From Ifrita kowaldi (Eukaryota > Chordata > Aves > Passeriformes > Cinclosomatidae), in the NCBI GenBank assembly GCA_013398055.1, contig VZRS01005502.1, forward strand, positions 201,923 to 265,922: a stretch of 64,000 bases of DNA. Direction: 5' to 3'. The translations under genes and the position numbers were made by a program. Every line of letters begins with the position of its first letter. Within the stretch, counting starts at the first letter, position 1. Positions 54,697 through 64,000 of the stretch are shown piece after piece. The notes under the pieces are model-generated. The model saw only the letters and a list, made by a program, of their open reading frames with translations, searched no databases and was not told the origin of the DNA.

Positions 54697-54825
54697 CTAC
54701 CTAGACAGCTTAGATCGAATTGGAGCTGCAGACTACCAGCCCACGGAGCAAGATATCCTCCGAACCAGGGTCAAAACAACTGGCATCGTAGAAACCCATT
54801 TCACATTCAAAAACCTCCACTTCAG
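54697..54825 (+). CDS. GNAO1: GNAO1 exon 5: G protein alpha-o, linker 2 and switch I
   Basis: This 129-bp exon completes Tyr155 with its first base, encodes residues 156-197 and supplies two bases of Arg198. It begins YLDSLDRIGAADYQPTEQD and contains the switch I region LRTRVKTTGIVETHF. Arg179, the catalytic arginine that stabilises the GTP-hydrolysis transition state, and Thr182, the Mg2+-binding threonine, are both present. The segment continues through TFKNLHF, and every residue agrees with the vertebrate protein as I remember it. The acceptor is very strong, with about 30 bases of almost pure pyrimidine before TCATAG. The donor is GTTAGT, with T at +3, so it is somewhat weaker than the donors of exons 4 and 6. 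Confidence 0.98.
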
Positions 54826-55794
<969 letters not shown>

Positions 55795-56434
55795 TGACTC
55801 TGAAATCCTGGGGAGATCTGTCCTCCTCCGCATTTTTTGATATGAAGTCTGCGTGCCCAGGTAATGCTTCCTTACACTGGTAAAGTCATAGTGGTTTGCT
55901 TCTTGTTTCTAGCCAACCTGTGTTTTCAAAATGCATTACAGGACCCTGTATCCAGCAAGAAGATACAGCTGGGTGGGCTTTAAAACAGGGAAGCAGTCAG
56001 GCTGTGGTGCAGAGGTGCAGGACAGCAGTGCACACCTGGGGCTCAGCCTAGGAATATAACCTATTTCTTCAGGCTACAGAAATTCATTTTCCTTAGTGAG
56101 AATGGAACTGTTTGATTCCTCAGGTAATTTGCTCTAGGAGAGATTTTATGACTTCCCACTGTGACATCAGGCTCAAAATACCATCTGGAAGTAAAGCTGG
56201 TGAGGACCCATGTGCTCCCTGGTATTAAGAGTGCAATTAATACAAGTGAATTGAACACACAGAAAGGATGCAGTAAGACTCATTGCTGTATTCTGACCAT
56301 TCATTCAGTATGATGGGGATGTATGTTTTTGGGACTAATGACAACTGTTGTGGGCACCCAGTTACATTTGTCCAATGAAAAGGAATTGGAGACCATACTC
56401 AGACTCAGTAATGATTTCATGGGTGCCCAATCTG

Positions 56435-56460
56435 CAGCAGCAGCAGCAGCAGCAGCAGCA
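56435..56460. repeat. (CAG)8 trinucleotide repeat
   Basis: Eight uninterrupted CAG units plus a partial ninth lie in intron 6, 770 bases downstream of exon 6. The tract is intronic, so it does not encode glutamine in GNAO1. A shorter (CTG)5 lies at about 49865-49880. Confidence 0.97.
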
Positions 56461-56732
56461 TAGAGGGCTTGCTCCTGCCAGCTCTGTCTCTCTGAGGCTT
56501 TTTATTTTCCTACTGGTAAAGATGTCAGGCTTGCAGAAAGCTGTGGATGAGGATGGGATTGAGGGAAAGATTCATGTTAGGTGATGCTTGTCTTGTCCCA
56601 AAAAGACTAGGGGGACTGTGGTTTCTAGTCTCTGAGCCAGGTTTATGAGCTCTAGAAAATTCTTTGTTGAAATCACCTGGTTGGTTGAATCATATCGATG
56701 CCAGAATTCTGGGTGATATTAACATTACCAGT

Positions 56733-56978
56733 CACAGGACTGGTAACAGCCTGAAGCTGTGTCAAGGAGAAGTTTAGGCTGGAAATTAGGAAAAGGTTCT
56801 TCACCCAGTGTGTGATCAGGCACTGAAACAGGCTCACCAGGGAAGTGGTCACAGCACCAAGCCTGACAGAGTTCAAGAAGCATTTTGATAATGCTCTCAG
56901 GCACATGGTGTGACTCTTGGGGTTGTTCTGTGCTTTAGCAGGAGCTGGACTTGATGGTCCCTGTGATTCTGTGTCCCT
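56733..56978 (+). mobile_element. CR1 LINE 3' end fragment
   Basis: Plus-strand CR1 tail with GAAGTTTAGGCTGGAAATTA, GGGAAGTGGTCACAGCACCA, AGCCTGACAGAGTTCAAGAA, CTCTCAGGCACATGGTGTGA and the end GGTCCCTGTGATTCTG. It matches the same subfamily as the inverted fragment at 5185. Only the 3' quarter-kilobase survives. Confidence 0.9.
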
Positions 56979-59900
56979 CCAGACTGATTGAGACACTCTA
57001 CATCCTCTCATGTCCACTTATTTATAATCCCCAGTTGTCTCCTCCCTCTGACCCTGGCCTTGATACGCTCAAGGATGTTCAGCCTTGTAGGATTTACTGG
57101 GAAGGAACCAAAATCTCCTGTCGTGATTTGAAAAATCCAGCTATTAGCTCAACACTATAGAGCTCTGCAGCTGGGCAGCAAAATCAGCCAGGAGACACAG
57201 AAGAACATGCAGGGAGAGAGCAGGTCCAGGGGACAGGGAGCAAAGCTGTGATATGAGCAGAGAGCAAGGTGCTCTACAGGTATAGCTTGGACTGTGACAC
57301 CCAAATTGTGAAGCCAAAGGTAGCTTTTAATACAGGTCACCTTTGGGTGACCATCTACACAGGTCAGAGCCTGTGATTCAAAGCCATAGAGCACAAAATG
57401 GAATGGCTTGAATGCCAATGCCATTTTTTAAATGTCAGCCTTAACTCTGCTCCTCTGAACTGGAGGTTAGAGCATGTCTCCTGGGGAGAGCCCTGCCAGT
57501 GATTGTTCCTCACCCAGCACCACCCCGGAGCCAGCTGAGCCTCCCCCCTGAAGTGCTGTGCTGCAGAAACTGGGATTTATGCATCTCCAACTTCCCTTTT
57601 GCAGCAGCAGGAGAGCAGCCTGGTGTAGCTCTGGCACAGCACTGACATTTGCTTGCTATTTCAGTCCCTGTTCGCAACACATTTCGGGGGATGCTGAGCA
57701 ACAGGAGGGCAGAGGCAGCTGCTGCTCATTTACACATTCGGCGTAAATGGGGAAAGGATTCGGCATCGCCACCACCACACTGGCAGGACGCCCCTGCCTA
57801 ACCCAAATAAACAACCCTGAGCAAGGCCAGTGCAATCAGGAAAAACCAGCGGTGCTGGATCTTGCCAGCCCTATTATATCCCCATCACAATGGCAGGTGG
57901 AAAACGTGGCACCCACAGACCCTGGCCCCTCCCAGGTGAACCCCCAAGCATTTTGTCCCCTCCTTGGTAATGTGGTGCCTCTCCAAAAACCCAGCAGTAG
58001 AACAGCATCTCCTCAGTCAGCTGATTTGCTGTCTGCATCCGTCACATCTGCCGGCTTTAATGACGTCAATCAGCTTTTATTGCTTCTCACTTGGAAAACA
58101 CAAAGAGGAGGCAGCTGAGAAAGTGAGCTGGATGCTGCTCCTCTAGCTTCATTTTTTACACTTACTTACTACACTCCAGGCACTTCCAGCTGTGTGGATC
58201 TGCTGAAGGTTTGGGGGCTGTGCAGATGTCTCAATGAGTATGAAAGGAATTGTAGAGAGCTTTCATTGCTGGCATGGAGCCATCAGAGGGAAAGAGCCCT
58301 ACTGCATATCAAGGTCCAAAAAAACCCTTCCAAAACTGGGTGCACATGGAGAATAGCTTTTCCTCCTGCACTCAGCACCCTTTTGTCAATGAGCACAGGA
58401 TTTCACAGGTGCTTTTTGCACTTCTCTAAGTCAAACCACACTTCAGGTGGAGGAAACTGCAGTTGAGATGCAGTCAGCATCACGTGGACCAGGGACAGGC
58501 TCACGTTGGTAAGCTCCAGGTGGGACAAGTGCGGGGTCAGTTTGTCTCACTGAAAAAAAGCTCACAAACAGGTTTATTGTGAATCCTTTCCAAAGAGCTG
58601 GTTAAACAAAGCTAGGAGAAACACTCTCTGACCTGTCCCTGCCCTTAAAATTCAAACACAGCTCTATGCTTGTAAAGTTGTTTTGTGGGTTACTGTGCTC
58701 TTTGTTTTAAAAGACTGAGCACCCATCCTCCTGCAGCAGCTAAAACAAGATTGTTGTGTTTGAAGCTGTCCCTGCTCCTTAAGGGCAGGCAGTCTTTTAT
58801 AAGGGATGTATTTTCTCTCTAATTCCCTGTCACAAAGAGCCACACAGCAGGAGTCGAGGAAAGCGAGTACTTCCCTATGTCCAGATCACAAATACATCAG
58901 GAAAATAAAGAAAACTTCCTGTACCTGTGATTTTTAGGCCCATACACCCATGAAGATCACACTTTTCACAGAAACTCCCAGTACTGCTGAATCCAACTTC
59001 TCCCATTGCTTCCAACACCTTATGCTGCTGTTGGCAGATCTAAACTGTGTCCCTGTGTGCCCAGCTCTCAGGGGAGAGGAACAAGGCATGAGAGAGATTC
59101 AAGCAGTGCCTTCATCAGTCCCATTGCTGCCAGCCACAGCCCAAGCCAGAGCTCATGTGGCAGAACAGTACCCTCTGCCCAGCCTATCCAGTGCACAAGC
59201 CACTGCCCTCAAGGTATTACACCTGCCTGTGCCTTTACCAAGTCCTTCACAAGGAGCTGCCAGGCTCTCTGCCGTATTTGTACACAGTGGGAACATCCTG
59301 CTTTAACTGGCAGAATATCTCCCTGGATTATGTCTTTGCATAACAAAGCGATTTTGTTTCATTTGTGACTTTATCTTTTTGTTTCATAAATTGAGGTTAC
59401 AGAAGGAAAAGCCTCAGCTCTGTAATCTGGGAAAAAAGAGGGGCAGTCATATCACTCAGTAAAACTAGAGATGATTCACACAGGTAGATTTCCATTGTTC
59501 CTTCTAAATAGAATTCCTAATGAAATTTTTTTAAAAACAGCAATGGAATGGGACCTGCTGTGGGAACTGAGACTATCCTCTGTTTTTTACCTTGCAAATT
59601 CAAAGGAGTCATGGCAAGAGAGGGAGGTCTTGATGCTGTACATTGCTGCCTCTGAAGCTAAGATATTTAAGTCAACCATATCTAGCCAAGACATGCAAGT
59701 GTTGTTTGTGTCCCCGTTGCTGAGGATGGGACAGGTTGAAGGCTCTGTGCTGGTAACCCTTGGTGTGCATTAGTGTTGGCCTGTTGGTTCATACTGCACT
59801 GCATGACCTGGTTAGCATGCTCTCTCTGCTATCATTGGGCAAGGAAAATGGAATTGCAGTGCTCAGAAATTGCCTTAGGAGTGACAAAGCAACCAAAGTG

Positions 59901-61010
59901 GCTTGGGCGTCTAGAAATATAAGCAGGAGGGGGAATATGGAGTTGCTGTGCATAGGATAACCATCAGTGTCCTTACAGCTTGCGTGACAGCAAGCACTTA
60001 ATCACCAAGGAAAACAGAAAATATTGAATCAACTGTGTGTTGCAGAAATCACCAGGTCTCCTCCCATGCTCTGGTGAAAAAAAGATGTGTTTTATGAGTG
60101 TGTTTCTGCCTGGACAGAGTCTTGACCGCAGCATCCTTTCTCCCTCATGCTGAGTGAAAAGCTGTTTGCTCTTCACATCAGTGACGGGAACACGGTTGTG
60201 CAATGACATCTGAACTCAGCTATGAGCAATTGTGTCTCTTGTCCTGTGCAGGAAAAGTTAACTGGACTTTGAATATCCATGGGCAAGTGGCTACTCCTCT
60301 GTAACATGAGTGGTGGGGCTGCTTTTCTTGTTGGGGTACGAAGTATTTGCAGACTTAAAGGATTTAAAATACCAATTTTGAAATAGGAAGTGACATTAAG
60401 AAATTAATGTCTGAAGAGCTCTTCCCCTAATGATAGACCCAACATAAAGTGAGGAAAAGCAGCATGATAGATCCAAAAGCAGGTGAAGTTATTTGTGTCA
60501 CCTCATCTGAAAGTATGAGGAGCGTTAGTGCCTCCTAGCAGAGTAGGTACATCTGCCCCATCAAAGCAGCACAAGTGCTCCTGAAAGGGGCCCCAGGCAA
60601 GTTCTAAGGGACTAAATTGGTCTTCCACGGTGGATTTACTGGGAGGAGGGGCATTATTTGGGGTATTTAACTTCTCACTCCTCCTTTGGCAGCAGCCTGT
60701 CCTTTTACATATGGTACCCAGACACTGCTGCCTCATTCTCGCCTCAGTACCTGGGTCTGCCTGAGCTGTTGGAGGGCTCCTACAAATATCTATTGAACTA
60801 GTAACAGCTGGGAAGGGAAAGAAAAGGGAGGTAGTGAGGATTCCTGATGCTAGGCAGCACCAGGACAGCTTGTGTCCATGCGTGGGCTCCCAGACGCCCT
60901 CCTGGGATGCAGCAGCATTTCCCATATGGCATCCAGGTATGACAACAGAAGCATCCATGCCTGCTCACCAGAATATTGCTCTGCACCTTTGCCACACACA
61001 GAAAGCAATT

Positions 61011-61058
61011 TCTGGTTTTTGAATAATGTCATCTTCTGGCTTTTGAATAATGTCATCT
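61011..61058. repeat. 2 x 24 bp tandem repeat
   Basis: Two adjacent 24-base units, 61011-61034 and 61035-61058, start TCTGGTTTTTGAATAATG and TCTGGCTTTTGAATAATG. They differ only at the sixth base, so this is a recent duplication. Confidence 0.95.
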
Positions 61059-62539
61059 TCTCTTTGGTGGTGGGGAAGGAAAAGGTGGATTTTAAGACCA
61101 AAACATTTCCCACATAAATGAAGATGAGTGGGCAGAGTAGTTCATTATGTTTACTTGTCTAACTGGCAAAGCTGGAGTCAAAGTCAACCTGTAGAGATCA
61201 GAAAGCCAGGTCAGAAAGCATTAGGAAGCTTTGAAACTTGTTTCTGGAATCTGAAAGGAATAGAGGACATTTAGTGTAACCCTCATGTCGTAGAGGGATG
61301 TATTGGTTTGTGCTGTGTGTATATGATTCTGTAATTCTATATTCTGGTTACGACTGAACACTAAGAGTCACTATTTCTTGGGAAAACAGTCTCATTCCTA
61401 ACATGCGTTAATGCAAATTGATCAAACTGTGTACGAGAAGTAGGAGGACTTCTGTAGGATCCTTACATAGTCTTACAGCTGTAGAAAAGTTGGCTTCACC
61501 TAACCATGAAGCTAAGCTCAGAAGTCCTCAGCTTCTGTTTCTTAGACAAACCCGATGTCGCCCATGGTGCTCCCCATGCCATGAAGAGCAGTTTCACCCC
61601 TCTGCTCTCCTCCAGGGCTGTGCACTGTGGCAGCCGTGGCACGAGGCTGCCCAGCTGGCTGATGGCTGCTGTGGATGAGATGTGGGTTTAGCCCACCAGA
61701 AGCATTCACGTGTTTCTCCATGCTTTTATTTTAAATCAGCAAGGATGATAAAAATGTCATTTAAAATGTTCTGTGAGGGACCCTGCTTTTAAAAATGGTT
61801 AATTGTATTTGCTTTCTGTTTCCCTGACCACCCTTCACTTCATTCTCTCCTCCCAAAGGCTTTGGGTATCCAAGGTTCTCCTGTACAAAACCTTTGTAAC
61901 CAGGTTTCTATATGGTTACAATTTTGGTACCACACGTAGCAAAGACGAGCATTGCTCCAGGGGCTCCCACACCAGCCAGTACCAAATGGGTTAGCAAAAA
62001 ACAGCCCACAGGTACAGGATGATCCAGATAAGCAACGTGTTGCAACTGAGACCTGATGAGCAAATGTATTTTACGTTTGTACGTGATCGCGTTGTCCCCG
62101 TGTGTCGATCCAAACAGCAGGGAAATGCGCGGTCATTCAAGACAGAGCACAGCAAATCACACACGTCCTGTTTCGCTCTGGGCTGGATCAGATGTTTCTT
62201 TCATCCACGGAGCCTCTTCTATCTATAGAAAACATTCAGTAGATGCTAAAGTGTATCAATGAAAAGGAATGTGTTAATCAATGAAGTGCTGGGCTAAACT
62301 GTGCTGCCAGCACAGGTGTGAAATGGAGTGGGAGCGAGGTGAAGACCCCCATCTGAGTCATGTACCACTCCACATTCCCAAATCCAGGGCTGGGGGCAAC
62401 AGGACATGCTGCACCCACCCCAAAAAACCTTCCCAGTAACAAGGCCGTGCAGCCCTGTTCTCTGCAGTGTCTCTGTGGTGACGGCTGTAACCGGTTTCTT
62501 ACGTGCACTGGTGGGTTTGGGGAGTGCTGTCCCAAGGAG

Positions 62540-62765
62540 ATCCCGCTGGGAAAAGCCGAGGAGCCGGTCTGGTCTGTACCATGCTTTGCCTTTGATAACC
62601 CCCTGACTCTTGGGTGTGCTTCGTCCTCACCGCGCCTGCTCTCTGCACTACCCGGCTCCCGGCTGAGAGATGGCCACGCGACCGGCGTGCGCGCTCCGGC
62701 GTCGGCCTCGGCGCCAAACGTCGCCAGCCTCGGCACCTCCACAGCTTTTCCTCGGCCGTCTGACC
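62540..62765. promoter_or_regulatory. CpG-dense block (candidate orphan CpG island)
   Basis: About 21 CpG dinucleotides fall in roughly 140 bases (62620-62760), against a CpG-poor intron. A weaker CpG-enriched shoulder lies at about 62030-62170. The block ends abruptly in AT-rich sequence. It could be an internal promoter or hypomethylated regulatory element. No exon or start site on either strand could be tied to it. Confidence 0.55.
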
Positions 62766-63145
62766 TTATCTAGCCAAACAAAGGCCAAAAAATGAGCATT
62801 TGAGAGACCAACCAAATTTGGCAGGTATGAAGCTTCTCTTGAACTGAGAAAAAAAAAAAAAAGAAAAACCGAATTGAGAGTTGAAAGCAGCGGGGAACAT
62901 GACACTTGGTTGACTTTGCCGTGAGCTCTTTCCACCACCATAAACCCATGTGGCGGACTTTGCAACTCTCTAACTGGTCTGGTTTTTTCATTCCTCTTAT
63001 CTCTCTCCTTTTCTGTGTCTTTTTTTGCATGACCTATAACCAAAAAGCTGACTTCTTGCTGTGCGTACATTTGGATGTATGGCTCTTCTGCTGGCGAGTA
63101 GCTAATCTTCTAGAGGCATGAGCTAACACCAGTGGTAGCTGCCTG

Positions 63146-63235
63146 ACTTCTAGTCTGGTTGTTCTTAGATGTTCTTTGTTATGTTTTCCTTTTTATACTA
63201 TTTCCTCTTCCCTTTTCACTTTTTTCCTCTCTGCA
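63146..63235 (+). promoter_or_regulatory. GNAO1: Pyrimidine-rich stretch upstream of exon 7B
   Basis: The stretch contains repeated TTCT and TCTT units (GTTCTTAG, GTTCTTTG, TTTCCTCTTCCC) and ends at TCTCTGCAAG. This is the type of sequence bound by PTB proteins, which repress many neuronal exons. It also resembles an unused acceptor. Function is inferred only. Confidence 0.35.
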
Positions 63236-63516
63236 AGACACTTTCTGTTGAGCCATCTTCCAAGAGAACTAAGAAAAAAAAATTAAAAAATTAAAAGCCC
63301 AACAACAGCCAACACTAAACAAAGTAACAAAACCAGGCAAAGGTCACGGCAAGGTCATTTCCAAAATTATGTCACCTTGATGTCTGCTTCCAACTCTAGA
63401 TTAATTCAAGGATCTACCAGTCCTTGGTTAATGTATCCAACCAGTTGTGTGCCGCACACATTTGAGAAAGTGGAAAAAACATTTTAGAAAAATTATTGAA
63501 AATGTTTTAGAAAATC

Positions 63517-63587
63517 TGCATGAGCTACACCGACACATAGATCTGATCAAAGGGCAAAAATAATTCTCCATCCATGCATGGTGCATG
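63517..63587 (+). promoter_or_regulatory. GNAO1: Three TGCATG hexamers upstream of exon 7B
   Basis: TGCATG occurs at 63517, 63575 and 63582, which is 285-355 bases before the exon 7B acceptor, and again at 63026. TGCATG is the RNA motif of RBFOX proteins, which usually promote skipping of an exon when bound upstream of it. The hexamer is fairly common in this window, so only the clustering is notable. Confidence 0.4.
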
Positions 63588-63871
63588 ATGATTTCTATGA
63601 GCTGGGATCCTGTAAATTAATGTTATGCAAAATCAAAACAGCTCTGTATTGTTAAATGCCCTTAAATTACTAATTGTATGTCAGATGTTATAGGGATTGC
63701 ATCTGTGTATGTATATGTTCAGCTGTATGTATACATAAATTTATTATGTATATTGTAGATTTTATTTTTTGTTGCTTTCCTCCTTAATTTAGTTGTTTTA
63801 GATTTCCCTACATGTTGAACATCCCTGGGTTACTGGCTTTGGCCTGATGTGATCTTTCCTTTCTATTGCAG

Positions 63872-64000
63872 AACCGCATGCACGAATCTCTGAAGCTTTT
63901 TGACAGCATCTGCAACAACAAATGGTTCACAGATACATCTATCATCCTGTTTCTAAACAAGAAGGACATATTTGAGGAGAAAATTAAGAAATCTCCACTG
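63872..64000 (+). CDS. GNAO1: GNAO1 exon 7B (alpha-o2 isoform), cut by window end
   Basis: The first 129 bases (43 codons, residues 242-284) of an exon that continues past the window. It begins NRMHESLKLFDS, contains NNKWFTDTSIILFLNKKD and ends at KKSPL. The G4 motif NKKD (270-273), which reads the guanine base, is intact, as is Glu246, a known human disease position. Lys249, Trp259, Thr261, Ile274 and Glu276 identify it as the B copy of the mutually exclusive exon 7 pair (the A copy has Met, Phe, Ile, Leu and Gly), so it belongs to alpha-o2/GoB. The B-type sequence is very close to the matching part of GNAI proteins, but the upstream exons and splice phase show it is part of GNAO1. The acceptor is CTATTGCAG with a short pyrimidine tract. 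Confidence 0.96.

Noticed and set aside
62278..62773. Overlapping 154-aa (minus) and 137-aa (plus) open frames at the CpG-dense block
   Set aside because: Both are explained by GC-rich sequence lacking stop codons; neither shows a domain or has a supported start or splice site.
63872..64000. Reading the last exon as part of a GNAI gene or processed pseudogene
   Set aside because: It has a proper intron, pyrimidine tract and acceptor, is in phase with exon 6, lies on the same strand, and matches the known GNAO1 B-type exon.

Overview
This is vertebrate nuclear DNA, most likely from a bird. About 0.9% of it is coding, and all recognised coding sequence belongs to one gene read on the + strand: GNAO1, the alpha subunit of the heterotrimeric G protein Go. 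Four exons are present, matching exons 4, 5, 6 and the alternative exon 7B. Together they encode residues 102 to 284 in human numbering, including switch I, the DVGGQ switch II motif and the NKKD guanine-specificity motif. The window starts inside intron 3 and stops inside exon 7B. The bird assignment rests on the interspersed repeats: five fragments resemble CR1 LINE 3' ends, and no Alu, B1, MIR or L1 was recognised. A crocodilian or turtle is possible but less likely.

Layout: 1-32336 is the 3' part of intron 3, 32337-32497 exon 4, 32498-54696 intron 4 (22.2 kb), 54697-54825 exon 5, 54826-55535 intron 5 (0.7 kb), 55536-55665 exon 6, 55666-63871 intron 6 (8.2 kb), and 63872-64000 the start of exon 7B. 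Reading phases join cleanly across every junction (0/2, 2/2, 2/0, 0) with no stop or frameshift, so this is an intact functional gene. The first exon-7 copy after exon 6 is the B type, used by the alpha-o2 (GoB) isoform. Its A-type partner, used by alpha-o1 (GoA), was not seen in intron 6 and presumably lies beyond the window.

The introns hold CR1 fragments, short tandem duplications, homopolymers and a few possible control elements. No second gene, RNA gene or retroviral copy could be supported. Long open frames elsewhere are chance frames in GC-rich sequence. The observations most worth a second look are a 105-nt near-perfect hairpin in intron 4 (37162-37266) beside a TTTGCATT/TAATT-rich stretch, an isolated CpG-dense block 1.1 kb upstream of exon 7B, three RBFOX-type TGCATG hexamers just upstream of exon 7B, and a decoy splice acceptor in intron 5 that copies 12 bases of the true exon 6 acceptor. 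All family comparisons are from memory; no search was run.
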